DNA of 64,000 nt from Mycobacterium seoulense (GTDB lineage: Bacteria; Actinomycetota; Actinomycetes; Mycobacteriales; Mycobacteriaceae), in NCBI RefSeq assembly GCF_010731595.1, contig NZ_AP022582.1, positions 2,356,001 to 2,420,000 of the forward strand, read 5' to 3'. The notes below the pieces were generated by a model that did no database searches, was not told the origin of the DNA, and saw only the letters and a list, made by a program, of their open reading frames with translations. Shown here piece by piece: positions 29,790 to 49,617 of the stretch (its first letter is position 1; each line of letters starts with the position of its first letter). The position numbers were made by a program, and so were the translations under genes.

Positions 29790-31465
29790 CAGCGCCTCGC
29801 CCGGCGCTGGTGCTGTTGCTGGAGCTGCTGTTCCTGTGGCGATTCGGTGGGCTGCGTCTGCGTCTGCGTCAGCCGCGGCGCGCCGTCCAGCGCCGGATCG
29901 GAAATGGACTCGGGTAGCGACCGCACGACTTCGGCCGCGCCGAGCTCCCGCTCGCCGCCGGACGCGCGCGACGCCAGCACCCAGGTGTCCTTCGACCCAC
30001 CGCCCTGACTGGAGTTCACCACCCGCGAGCCCTCGACCAGGGCCACCCGGGTCAGCCCGCCCGGCAGCACCCACACGTCATCGCCGTCGTTGACGGCGAA
30101 CGGGCGCAGGTCGACGTAGCGGGGGGCCAGGGTGTCGCCGATCTGCGTCGGCACGGTCGACAGTTCCATCATCGGCTGCGCGATCCAGCTACGCGGATCG
30201 TCGCGGACCTTCTTGGCGACGGTGGCCAGCTCTTTGTCGGATGCGCCCGGGCCGAACACGATGCCGTAGCCGCCCGATCCCTCCACCGGTTTGAGGACCA
30301 ACTCGTCGATGCGGTCCAGCACCTCTTCCCGTTCGTCATCGAGCCAGCACCGGTACGTCTCGACGTTGGCCAGCAGCGGCTTCTCCCCCAGGTAGTACTC
30401 GATCATGGTCGGCACATAGGTGTAGACGAGCTTGTCGTCGCCCACACCGTTGCCGATGGCGCTGGAGACGACGACGTTCCCGGCGCGCGCGGCGTTGACC
30501 AGGCCGGCGACCCCCAGCACCGAGTCGGCGCGGAACTGCAGCGGGTCCAGGAAGGCGTCGTCGATGCGCCGGTAGATGACGTCCACCTGCACCTCGCCCT
30601 CGGTGGTGCGCATGTAGACCTGGTTGTCCCGGCAGAACAGGTCGCGACCTTCGACGAGCTCGACGCCCATCTGGCGGGCCAGCAGCGAATGCTCGAAGTA
30701 CGCCGAGTTGTACACGCCGGGGGTCAGCACCACCACCGTCGGGTCGGCCTCGTTGGTGGCCGCGGAATTGCGCAGGGCACGCAGCAGGTGCGACGCGTAG
30801 TCGTCGACCGCACGCACCCGGTGCGTGGCGAACAGGTTCGGGAAGACCCGCGCCATGGTCCGCCGGTTCTCCATGACATAGGAGACGCCCGACGGCGAGC
30901 GCAGGTTGTCCTCGAGGACGCGGAAGTTGCCCTTCTCGTCGCGGATCAGGTCGATGCCGGCGACATGGATGCGGACGCCGTTCGGCGGGACGATGCCCAT
31001 CGCCTCGCGGTGGAAATGCTCGCAGGAAGTGATGAGGCGGCGCGGGATGATGTCGTCGTTCAGGATTTCCTGATCGCCGTAGATGTCGTCGAGATACATC
31101 TCGAGCGCCTTGACGCGCTGGATGATGCCGCGCTCCAACCGGCTCCACTCGGCGGCGGAGATCACCCGCGGAACAAGGTCGAGCGGAAACGGGCGCTCCT
31201 GACCCGACAGCGAGAACGTGATGCCCTGGTCGATGAACGCGCGGCCCAGCGCTTCGGCGCGGGCCTTGAGCTCCGAGGCGTCGGACGGCGCGAGCTCGGC
31301 GTAGATGCCCTTGTAGGGACCCCGAACGGTGCCCTGCGCGTCGAACATCTCGTCGAAGGCCATCGAATAGGTGTCCGACGACGCGTTGTACCCGCCAAAG
31401 ATGTGCTCGGCACGCGCAGCGCGCAACGCCCGCCTGTGTTCCTCAAGCTGGCTCGGAAGACTCAC
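29789..31465 (-). CDS. circularly permuted ATP-grasp protein
   Basis: A 558-aa protein of the circularly permuted ATP-grasp type (DUF404/DUF407 family, Rv2411c-like). Recognisable blocks are GIDLIRDEKGNFRVLEDNLR, VVLTPGVYNSAYFEHSLLA, VFGPGAS and VLKPVEGSGGYG, the last near the nucleotide-binding core. The C-terminus is an odd Gln/Thr-rich tail (TQTQTQPTESPQEQQLQQQ) absent from the core family. ATP-grasp enzymes join a carboxylate to an amine through an acyl phosphate; with the downstream alpha-E and transglutaminase-like proteins it probably makes or attaches an amide-linked molecule. First gene of the operon, divergent from rpsT. Confidence 0.85.
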   Translation of the reverse strand: MSLPSQLEEHRRALRAARAEHIFGGYNASSDTYSMAFDEMFDAQGTVRGPYKGIYAELAPSDASELKARAEALGRAFIDQGITFSLSGQERPFPLDLVPRVISAAEWSRLERGIIQRVKALEMYLDDIYGDQEILNDDIIPRRLITSCEHFHREAMGIVPPNGVRIHVAGIDLIRDEKGNFRVLEDNLRSPSGVSYVMENRRTMARVFPNLFATHRVRAVDDYASHLLRALRNSAATNEADPTVVVLTPGVYNSAYFEHSLLARQMGVELVEGRDLFCRDNQVYMRTTEGEVQVDVIYRRIDDAFLDPLQFRADSVLGVAGLVNAARAGNVVVSSAIGNGVGDDKLVYTYVPTMIEYYLGEKPLLANVETYRCWLDDEREEVLDRIDELVLKPVEGSGGYGIVFGPGASDKELATVAKKVRDDPRSWIAQPMMELSTVPTQIGDTLAPRYVDLRPFAVNDGDDVWVLPGGLTRVALVEGSRVVNSSQGGGSKDTWVLASRASGGERELGAAEVVRSLPESISDPALDGAPRLTQTQTQPTESPQEQQLQQQHQRRARR

Positions 31466-31612
31466 TTTTTAGATGCTGCCTCAAATTGGCGTTATGGCAG
31501 GCCACGGGTTCCCGTTTTGGGAGAAAACGTAACCGACTGATAACCTGGGCAGTCGCTGTGGTGATATCCGGCGCCTGAACCAAACGTCGAAATCGGAGAA
31601 GGAACTAGAAGC

Positions 31613-31873
31613 GTGGCCAACATCAAGTCGCAGCAGAAGCGCAATCGCACCAACGAGCGCGCTCGACTGCGCAACAAGTCGGTGAAGTCCTCGCTTCGCA
31701 CCGCCGTGCGCGCGTTCCGCGAGGCCGCCCATGCCGGCGACAAGGACAAGGCCACGGAGCTGCTCGCGGCGACCACCCGCAAGCTGGACAAGGCGGCCAG
31801 CAAGGGCGTGATCCACAAGAATCAGGCGGCCAACAAGAAGTCGGCGCTGGCGCGGGCGCTCAACAAGCTCTGA
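31613..31873 (+). CDS. rpsT: 30S ribosomal protein S20
   Basis: An 86-aa, strongly basic helical protein beginning [20 protein letters not shown], typical S20, which binds 16S rRNA early in 30S assembly. GTG start with AGAAGGAACTAGAAGC before it. It is a single gene, divergent from the ATP-grasp operon and converging on holA after 13 bases. Confidence 0.96.
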   Translation: MANIKSQQKRNRTNERARLRNKSVKSSLRTAVRAFREAAHAGDKDKATELLAATTRKLDKAASKGVIHKNQAANKKSALARALNKL

Positions 31874-31886
31874 GCCCCGCGCGCGC

Positions 31887-32864
31887 TCACCGGCCCCGGT
31901 GGGCGGCCAGCTCGGCCACCTGCCTGACCGCGGATTCCAGCGCGTAATCGGCGTCCGCCACGGCGCCTTTGACGTTGGCGTTGAGCGTGGCCACCACCTT
32001 CATCGCCGCCGCCACACTGTCGCGCGACCAATACCGCGCCTGTTTCTGGGCCTTCTGCACCCGCCAGGGCGGCATCCCCAACTGCGACGCCAGCCGATAG
32101 GGATCACCTGACAGCGGGCCGACCCGGCCGATCGTGTGGACGGCTTCGGCCAGCGCGTCGGCAAGAACCACCAGCGGCTCACCGCGCATCATTGCCCACC
32201 GCAGCGCCTCGGCGGCTCCCGCGACGTCGCCGGCCACCGCCTTGTCCGCGATGTCGAACCCCTTCACCTCGGCTTTGCCGCTGTGGTAGCGGCGCACCGC
32301 GGCCGCGTCGACGATCCCCCCGGTGTCGGCGACGAGCTGCGAACAAGCAGCCGCCAGCTCCCGCACGTCGGACCCGACCGCGTCCAGCATGGCGGTCACG
32401 GTCTCCTCGTCGACCTTGACCCGCAGCGCGCGAAACTCCTTGCGCACGAAGTCGATTCGTTCACTTGCCTTGCTGATCCGCGCGCAGGGATGCACGACGG
32501 CGCCGAGTGCCTGCAACTCGGCGGCCAGCGCCTTGGCCCGCCCGCCGCCCGAATGCACGACGACCAGCGTCGTGCCCAGCGGGACGTCGGCCGCTGCCGA
32601 GGCGATCACCGGGGCCGCCTCCTTGCCCGCGTCGCCGGCGGCCTCGAGCACGACGATGCGCTCGTCACCGAACAGCGACGGGCTCAGCAGTTCGGCGAGC
32701 TCGTAGGTGCTGACGTCACCCGCCCGCATCCGGCTGACCGGAACGTCGGCGTCGTTCGTGGAGCCGGCCCGCTGGCGCGCCGACCGCAACACCTCGGCCA
32801 CCGCCCGCTCGACCAGCAGCTCCTCGTCTCCCAGGACCAGGTGCAACGGCGAATCCTCGTTCAC
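31887..32864 (-). CDS. holA: DNA polymerase III subunit delta HolA
   Basis: A 325-aa clamp-loader delta subunit that opens the sliding clamp for DnaN loading. The N-terminal region begins [20 protein letters not shown], and the downstream blocks ([52 protein letters not shown]) follow the DELTA family. GTG start. It lies just downstream of comEC on the same strand (26-base gap), as in most actinobacteria. Confidence 0.9.
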   Translation of the reverse strand: MNEDSPLHLVLGDEELLVERAVAEVLRSARQRAGSTNDADVPVSRMRAGDVSTYELAELLSPSLFGDERIVVLEAAGDAGKEAAPVIASAAADVPLGTTLVVVHSGGGRAKALAAELQALGAVVHPCARISKASERIDFVRKEFRALRVKVDEETVTAMLDAVGSDVRELAAACSQLVADTGGIVDAAAVRRYHSGKAEVKGFDIADKAVAGDVAGAAEALRWAMMRGEPLVVLADALAEAVHTIGRVGPLSGDPYRLASQLGMPPWRVQKAQKQARYWSRDSVAAAMKVVATLNANVKGAVADADYALESAVRQVAELAAHRGR

Positions 32865-32890
32865 CCCACGATGGTGTCACGACGGACCGA

Positions 32891-34486
32891 CTACGCGGGA
32901 TCCAGCAGCCTCGACAACCACCAGGCCAGCGCGCAGAGCGCCGCCGCCACCGCGCCCAAGGCGACCGCGCCACCAAACCAGCGGCGGCCGCGCAGCCGCG
33001 TGACCGCCACGACGACCAGCGCCGTCACCCCGCCGACCAGCAGGACTCCGGGCGGCCCGGACGGGACGGGCAGCGTCGCCGCGGGCACGCCGGACGACCA
33101 GCGCGCCACCCTGATCACCCACCACAGTTCGGGGCCGGTGAAGCGGATCAACACCTGCGCGGCGGACGGCCACGGCACGCTCAAGACGGCCGCGGCGCTG
33201 CCCAGCACGGTGATCGGCGCGATCACCGGTGCGGCCGCGAGGTTGGCGCCCACCGCCACCAGGCTGAACCGCCCCGAGATGCCGGCCACCAGCGGCGCGG
33301 TCACCACATGCGCGGCCGCGGCGACGGCCAGCGCGTCGGCGAGCGGCCGGGGCCAACCCCTCCCCACCAGCCGCCGCGACCAGGCCGGCGCGATGACGAC
33401 CAACGCCGCCGTCGCGACCACGGACAGCGCGAAGCCCACGTCGACGGCCAGCTGGGGGGCTATCGCCAGCAAACCCAGCACCGCGGCGCACAACGCCGGG
33501 ATGGCTTGCCGCCGCCGGGAGAACAGCACGCCCGCCAGCGCGATGGCGCCCATCACTGCCGCCCGCAACACGCTTGCCGTCGGCTGCACCACGACGACGA
33601 ACGCGACCAGTGTCAGCGCGGCGAGGACGACGGCCGCCCGCGGGCCGATCAACCGCGCCGAGAACAGCACGGCGGCACACACGATGGTCACGTTGGCGCC
33701 CGACACCGCCATCAGGTGGGTCATCCCCGCCGCGCGAAATTCGCGGTCGGTCTCGGCGGTGACCGCCGAGGTGTCACCCAGAACCAGGGCGGGCAGCATC
33801 GCCGCCCGCTCGGCGGGCAACGCGCCGCGGACGGCGGCGGCGAACCGACCGCGCACCGTGTGGGCCGCCCGGTGCACGGCGCCGGCGGTGCCCGCGGTCG
33901 GCCGGCCCGACGCGTTGAGCACGGCGACCGTGAGGTCTCGGCGGGTCGGACGGCCGATCCGCGCGGTGAACCGCACCGGCCGGCCCACCATCAGTCCGCC
34001 GGCGTCCGATTCGAAGTGCGAGGCCCGGGCGAAGACGACCACCCGTCCGGCAATCCGCGCGTCGCGCAGGCGCTGCAGCTTGGCGCGGAACATCAGCCGC
34101 CCGCGACCGAGCGACACCGGGCTCTCGGTGGGGGTGACCGTCACCGGGGCGGCGGTCCCGAAGGCCGCCGTGATCGGGTGGCGATCTACCGCTTCGGCGC
34201 GCAGCGCGACCGCCAACCCGAACCCCGCGCCGATGACCCCGACCGAGATCAGGCCGGCGCTGACGGCCCGCAGCCGCCCGGTTCCGCCCCGCCCGCGCGC
34301 CGCGTGCCACGCCAGCGCGCCCGAGGCGGCGGCCAACACCACGCACCACGCGGCCAGCACCCGGCCGATCGGCCACCAGATCCCGGCGGCGGTGACCACC
34401 CAGCAGGTGAGCGCGGCCGGCACCAGGCGAGCGTCGACACGCGCCGCGCCCGGCTCGACGACGCCGGAACCGCGGGTGTCAGACAC
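32891..34486 (-). CDS. comEC: ComEC/Rec2-family membrane protein
   Basis: A 531-aa polytopic membrane protein with a soluble N-terminal insertion (DUF4131-like, ending near VLGDTSAVTAETDREFRAAG) and a competence core (MTHLMAVSGANVTIVCAAVL). It lacks the C-terminal metallo-beta-lactamase domain of long ComEC proteins, as does M. tuberculosis Rv2414c. The GTG start at 34486 overlaps the comEA stop by 8 bases. ComEC forms the channel for single-stranded DNA in competent bacteria; natural transformation is not established in most mycobacteria. Confidence 0.85.
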   Translation of the reverse strand: MSDTRGSGVVEPGAARVDARLVPAALTCWVVTAAGIWWPIGRVLAAWCVVLAAASGALAWHAARGRGGTGRLRAVSAGLISVGVIGAGFGLAVALRAEAVDRHPITAAFGTAAPVTVTPTESPVSLGRGRLMFRAKLQRLRDARIAGRVVVFARASHFESDAGGLMVGRPVRFTARIGRPTRRDLTVAVLNASGRPTAGTAGAVHRAAHTVRGRFAAAVRGALPAERAAMLPALVLGDTSAVTAETDREFRAAGMTHLMAVSGANVTIVCAAVLFSARLIGPRAAVVLAALTLVAFVVVVQPTASVLRAAVMGAIALAGVLFSRRRQAIPALCAAVLGLLAIAPQLAVDVGFALSVVATAALVVIAPAWSRRLVGRGWPRPLADALAVAAAAHVVTAPLVAGISGRFSLVAVGANLAAAPVIAPITVLGSAAAVLSVPWPSAAQVLIRFTGPELWWVIRVARWSSGVPAATLPVPSGPPGVLLVGGVTALVVVAVTRLRGRRWFGGAVALGAVAAALCALAWWLSRLLDPA

Positions 34487-35324
34487 GGACCAGGGCGCGC
34501 AACTTCTCCAGCCGCGCCGGCCCGATGCCGTCGACTTCGGCGAGCTGGTCGACGCTGGTGAATTTGCCGTGGGCCTGTCGCCAGGCGACGATCGCGGCCG
34601 CCGTGACCGGGCCGACACCGGGCAAGGCGTCCAAGTCCTGCACGGTCGCCGTGTTGAGGTCGACCACGTCACCCGCCTTCGGCCGCACCGGTCCGGTCCC
34701 CGTCCGCGGCGGCTTCGGCGTGGGCGTGGAGCCCGAAGCCACCGAGCTCGCCAATGCCGCCGGCTGCCCGGGGACGGGGGCGAGGCCGACGACGATCTGT
34801 TCGCCGTCGCCGAGCGGACGCGCCATGTTCAGCCCGACGGTGTCCGCCCCGGTCGCGGCTCCGCCCGCCGCCTGCAGCGCGTCGGCAACGCGCGCCCCTG
34901 GCGCCAGGGTGACCAGCCCGGGGCTGTGCACCAGGCCCACCACGCTCACCACCACCGGCCGGTCGGGGCTGGGGCCCGGGCTGGCGGACGACTTCGGGCC
35001 GGCCGTCGACGCCGCCTGCACCGGCGGCAGTTTGGCCGACATCACCGGCGCCGGCCGGTCGCGCAACAGCGTGAACACCGTGACGAGCACGGCCAGGGCG
35101 GCCACGATCGCCAGCCCGATCGCGCCGGACCGTCCCGGGTCGGCGCGCAGCCTGGCCAGCCAGCCCCGATCCGGGGACGCGGCGGGCAGCCAGCGCGGGA
35201 GCAGCGAATTCTGGTCCTCGTCGACCGCCTGATCGGCCGGCGCCGGCTCCGCGCCGTCGGACCCGGCGTCCGGTTCGGCGCCGAGTCGCCGCTGCAGACG
35301 CTCGGCGGGAAGTTCAGTTCGCAT
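34479..35324 (-). CDS. comEA: ComEA-family DNA-binding membrane protein
   Basis: A 281-aa protein: a cytoplasmic N-terminal tail, one helix (IGLAIVAALAVLVTVFTLL) near residue 75, a proline/alanine-rich linker, an SLBB-like domain (VVSVVGLVHSPGLVTL) and a C-terminal double helix-hairpin-helix (DLNTATVQDLDALPGVGPV; LAEVDGIGPARLEKLRALV). It would bind incoming DNA outside the membrane and hand it to ComEC. It is the first gene of comEA-comEC-holA. In M. tuberculosis the next gene is eis; here that place is taken by a different gene block. Confidence 0.88.
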   Translation of the reverse strand: MRTELPAERLQRRLGAEPDAGSDGAEPAPADQAVDEDQNSLLPRWLPAASPDRGWLARLRADPGRSGAIGLAIVAALAVLVTVFTLLRDRPAPVMSAKLPPVQAASTAGPKSSASPGPSPDRPVVVSVVGLVHSPGLVTLAPGARVADALQAAGGAATGADTVGLNMARPLGDGEQIVVGLAPVPGQPAALASSVASGSTPTPKPPRTGTGPVRPKAGDVVDLNTATVQDLDALPGVGPVTAAAIVAWRQAHGKFTSVDQLAEVDGIGPARLEKLRALVRV

Positions 35325-35518
35325 GCGCCGACCGTAGGTGCGCCGACCACCGGCTCGGCCCGGCGCGGCGGCGCCGCGGCCGGAGACTGTGGACTAAGCC
35401 GAGGCTGTGCACAACCCGCTGCACGGGATGGGTCAATATGGAACCAAGAACGCATCGCCAGAACCGGGCTCCATCCGACGCTGGTAGCCATGTTCCCCCC
35501 AGACGACAGGAGGCCGCC

Positions 35519-36679
35519 GTGCAACTGGCGCTCACACCGGAGGAAGCCGCGTTCCGCGACGAACTCCGCTCCATTTACACAACGAAGATCCCGGAAGAGC
35601 TGCGCGAGCGGGTGCGCCGGGGCTCGGCGGAAGTGAATCGCGACGACATCGTCACCAGCCACAAGATCCTGCACGAGCACGGGCTGGCGGTGCCGAACTG
35701 GCCGGTCGAATGGGGCGGCAAGGACTGGACGCCCACCCAGCACCAGATCTGGGCCGACGAGATGCAACTGGCGTGCGTCCCGGAGCCGCTGAACTTCAAC
35801 ACCAAAATGGTGGGGCCGGTGATCGCCGAATTCGGTTCGGAGGAGGTCAAACAACGCTTCCTGCCGCCGACGGCCAGCCTCGACATCTGGTGGTGCCAGG
35901 GGTTCTCCGAGCCCGAGGCCGGTTCGGACCTGGCGTCGTTGCGGACCACCGCGGTGCGGGATGGCGACAGCTACGTCGTCAACGGCCAGAAGACCTGGAC
36001 CACGCTCGGCCAGTACGCGGACTGGATCTTCTGCCTCGTGCGCACCGACCCGCAGGCGCCCAAGCGCCAGGCCGGCATTTCGTTTCTGCTGTTCGACATG
36101 AAGACCCCCGGCATCACCCTGCGGCCCATCAAGACGATCGACGGCGGTCACGAGGTCAACGAGATTTTCTTCGAGGACGTCCGCGTGCCCGCCAATCAGC
36201 TTGTGGGAGAAGAGAACAAGGGCTGGACGTACGCGAAATTCCTGCTGGGCAACGAGCGGACCGGTATCGCCGGTGTCGGACGGACCAAAGTGCGCCTCGC
36301 CGAGGTGAAGAAGCACGCCGCGGCGACCGGGGTGCTCGAAGATCCCCTGTTCGCGGCCCGGCTGGCCGAGGCCGAAAACGAGCTGCTGGCACTGGAACTC
36401 ACGCAGTCGCGGGTCGTCACCGATTCCGCGAACGGGCAGCCCAACCCCGCGTCTTCGGTGCTCAAACTGCGCGGCAGCCAGCTACAGCAGATCGCCACCG
36501 AATTGCTCGTCGAGGTGGCCGGCGCCGACGCGCTGCCCGCCGACGGCGACGGCATCGCGTCTCCGGACTGGGCGCAACACAGCGCGCCGCACTACCTCAA
36601 CTACCGCAAGACGTCGATCTACGGCGGCAGCAACGAGGTGCAGCGCAACATCATCGCGTCCACCATTTTGGGATTGTGA
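35519..36679 (+). CDS. acyl-CoA dehydrogenase (FadE-type), first of a pair
   Basis: A 386-aa FAD-dependent acyl-CoA dehydrogenase. The GTG at 35519 follows AGGAGG by 5 bases; an in-frame ATG at 35438 has no such site. Blocks include WWCQGFSEPEAGSDLASLRT and YVVNGQKTWTT near residues 120-160 and the C-terminal YGGSNEVQRNIIASTILG. The next gene is also an acyl-CoA dehydrogenase, 7 bases away, the layout of mycobacterial heteromeric FadE pairs such as FadE17/FadE18 and the steroid enzymes. It desaturates an acyl-CoA side chain; the nearby PKS raises the idea of a link to that pathway, without proof. Confidence 0.85.
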   Translation: MQLALTPEEAAFRDELRSIYTTKIPEELRERVRRGSAEVNRDDIVTSHKILHEHGLAVPNWPVEWGGKDWTPTQHQIWADEMQLACVPEPLNFNTKMVGPVIAEFGSEEVKQRFLPPTASLDIWWCQGFSEPEAGSDLASLRTTAVRDGDSYVVNGQKTWTTLGQYADWIFCLVRTDPQAPKRQAGISFLLFDMKTPGITLRPIKTIDGGHEVNEIFFEDVRVPANQLVGEENKGWTYAKFLLGNERTGIAGVGRTKVRLAEVKKHAAATGVLEDPLFAARLAEAENELLALELTQSRVVTDSANGQPNPASSVLKLRGSQLQQIATELLVEVAGADALPADGDGIASPDWAQHSAPHYLNYRKTSIYGGSNEVQRNIIASTILGL

Positions 36680-36686
36680 GGCAGCC

Positions 36687-37805
36687 ATGGACTTTCAGTT
36701 GACCGACGAGCAGACCCTGCTCCGCGACACGACCCGCGACCTGCTGTCGCGCAGCTATGACCCGGAGAGCCGCAACAAGGTCATCGGCTCCGACCTGGGC
36801 TGGAGCCGTGAGGTATGGAGTCAGCTCGCCGACACCGGCATCCTCGGCCTCGGCTTCGACCCGGAGGAGGCGGGCCAGATCGAGATCATGGTCGTGCTGA
36901 CCGAGGCCGGCCGACGGTTGGCGCCCGAACCGATCCTGCACGCCGCGTTGGCGCCCGGTGCGCTGATCGCCGAGCTGGGCAGCGACGCCCAGAAAGAACA
37001 GCTCGACGCCGTGGCGGCCGGCCAGCGGCTGCTGGCCTTCGCGCACCTGGAACCGGGCCACCGCACGCCAACCGCTACGGTGACCACTCAGGCTGTGCGG
37101 CAAGGGGATTCATGGGCACTGAGCGGACGTAAGAACCCGGTGCTCGCCGGTGACTGCGCCGACGCGTTGGTGGTCAGCGCCGCGCTGCCGGACGGCGGCA
37201 CCGGCCTGTTCCTGGTCGACGCGGGCCCGGAAAGCACCTCCGTTAGCCGACACCCGTACCGGACCTTCGACGGACAACGGGGCGCGCAGGTCGATCTCGA
37301 CGGCGCCGCCGCCGAACCGCTCGGCGAGGGGGGCGACGCGACGCGGGCCATCCGCGACGCCGTCATCCGCATCCAGGCGGGGCTGTGCGCCGAAGCGGTC
37401 GGGGCGATGGAGGAGGCGCTGCGGCTGACCACCGATTACCTCAAGTCCCGCAAGCAGTTCGGCGTCACGCTCAACAAGTTTCAGGCGCTCACGCAGCGGG
37501 CGGCCGACATGTATGTGTCGCTGGAGCTGGCGCGCAGCATGAGCCTGTACGCGTCGATGTCGATCGCCGACGGCGACCTCGACCCGGTGATCGCCTCGCG
37601 GGCCAAGCTGCAGATCGGCCGCGCGGGTCGGCACATCGCGCAGGAGTCGATCCAGTTGCACGGCGGAATCGGCGTGACCGCGGAATATCCGGTCGCCCAC
37701 TACGCGGCCCGGCTCACCGCGATCGAGCACACGCTGGGCACCTCCGGCGACCACCTGCACAATCTGATCGACCACCTCGGCGACTACGACCTGGCCCGGC
37801 TCTAA
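36687..37805 (+). CDS. acyl-CoA dehydrogenase (FadE-type), second of a pair
   Basis: A 372-aa acyl-CoA dehydrogenase fold protein starting MDFQLTDEQTLLRDTTRDLL. The C-terminal LHGGIGVTAEYPVAHYAARL is typical, while the middle region is more divergent than in the upstream partner (ALSGRKNPVLAGDCADALVV). In two-subunit FadE enzymes one partner often keeps the catalytic base and the other completes the FAD site; this one looks like the second type, which is an inference. Starts 7 bases after the first gene. Confidence 0.83.
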   Translation: MDFQLTDEQTLLRDTTRDLLSRSYDPESRNKVIGSDLGWSREVWSQLADTGILGLGFDPEEAGQIEIMVVLTEAGRRLAPEPILHAALAPGALIAELGSDAQKEQLDAVAAGQRLLAFAHLEPGHRTPTATVTTQAVRQGDSWALSGRKNPVLAGDCADALVVSAALPDGGTGLFLVDAGPESTSVSRHPYRTFDGQRGAQVDLDGAAAEPLGEGGDATRAIRDAVIRIQAGLCAEAVGAMEEALRLTTDYLKSRKQFGVTLNKFQALTQRAADMYVSLELARSMSLYASMSIADGDLDPVIASRAKLQIGRAGRHIAQESIQLHGGIGVTAEYPVAHYAARLTAIEHTLGTSGDHLHNLIDHLGDYDLARL

Positions 37806-37808
37806 CGC

Positions 37809-38231
37809 ATGGCCGAGCTCTCGGCCCGAGTCGTCGAGTTCCTGTCGGCCGGCACCCGCACCGGGATGCTGGGGTACGTCGCCGCCGACGGCCGGCCGCT
37901 GGTCGCTCCGGTGTGGTTCGTCGTCGACGACGGACAGCTGGTGTTCAACACCGGCCGTGACACGCCCAAAGGCCGCGCCCTGCATCGCGATCCGCGGGTG
38001 GTGATCTGCGTCGACGATCCCCATCCGCCGTATTCGTTCGTTCAGGTGCAGGGGGTGGCGACGGTGAGCGAGGACCCCGCCGAGGTGCTCGACGTCGCCA
38101 CCCGCGCCGGCGCGCGGTACATGGGCGCCGAGCGCGCCGGGGAGTTCGGCCGCCGCAACTCCGCGCCCGGCGAGCTGGCGGTGCGCGTGCGCCCGACCAA
38201 GGTCGTCGCCGGTTTCGATATCAGCGACTGA
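37809..38231 (+). CDS. PPOX-type split beta-barrel flavin/F420 oxidoreductase
   Basis: A 140-aa split-barrel protein (MLGYVAADGRPLVAPVWFVV, VFNTGRDTPKGRALHRDPRV, YSFVQVQGVATVSED) like the F420-dependent FDOR-B group around Rv1155. Such proteins bind F420 or FMN and reduce small substrates. Start ATG is 3 bases after the second FadE stop, making a three-gene unit. The role with two acyl-CoA dehydrogenases is unknown. Confidence 0.8.
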   Translation: MAELSARVVEFLSAGTRTGMLGYVAADGRPLVAPVWFVVDDGQLVFNTGRDTPKGRALHRDPRVVICVDDPHPPYSFVQVQGVATVSEDPAEVLDVATRAGARYMGAERAGEFGRRNSAPGELAVRVRPTKVVAGFDISD

Positions 38232-38270
38232 CCCCGGCGCGCCCGAGCTCGAGATCGGCTGGGCGCGGAC

Positions 38271-49289
<11,019 letters not shown>

Positions 49290-49617
49290 GCATCAGTCCT
49301 CTCAGACAGCGAAGGTGGACCCCCCGGGGCCAGCCTTCCTCGACAGGTCCGTGCTCTTTACGGACCACGCGTTTGACCCGCTCACTGCACCACATGCCGA
49401 CCCGATGCGCAGCAGAATGATCCCCCAGCGGCGAGTAGTGTCGCCGGATGCCGGACTGCGTCTCGCGCCGGACCGTCCATACCCTAACCGGCCCCCATAC
49501 GCGTGGCTACACACTCAGGCCCCGGCATGTCGGGTCCTGCGGCCGCCGAAGAAGTTATGTTGATCTCGCCACCGGCGGGGCCAGGAACTGCAGCCCGTGG
49601 AACCAAGGAGAAGATTT
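49290..49617. other. divergent promoter region between pks and papA3
   Basis: A 328-base non-coding region that must hold promoters for both the pks and the papA3-mmpL10-PE unit. It contains a 7-7-7 inverted repeat (GGTCCGT at 49346-49352 and ACGGACC at 49360-49366) 57-77 bases upstream of the pks ATG. AAGGAG at 49605-49610 serves papA3. The region is less GC-rich near the papA3 side. No gene is evident in it. Confidence 0.55.
49346..49366. promoter_or_regulatory. inverted repeat upstream of pks
   Basis: GGTCCGT, seven-base spacer GCTCTTT, then ACGGACC: a perfect 7-bp inverted repeat. It could be an operator for a dimeric regulator or a stem-loop in the pks 5' leader. No regulator gene is nearby. 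Confidence 0.4.

Noticed and set aside
31874..31920. Terminator hairpin CACCGG/CCGGTG between rpsT and holA
   Set aside because: The stem overlaps the holA coding end, has only a two-base loop and no T run.
32136..35636. Open frame of 1166 codons on the plus strand
   Set aside because: It runs antisense to holA, comEC and comEA and has the repetitive Arg/Ala/Pro composition of a shadow frame in high-GC DNA.
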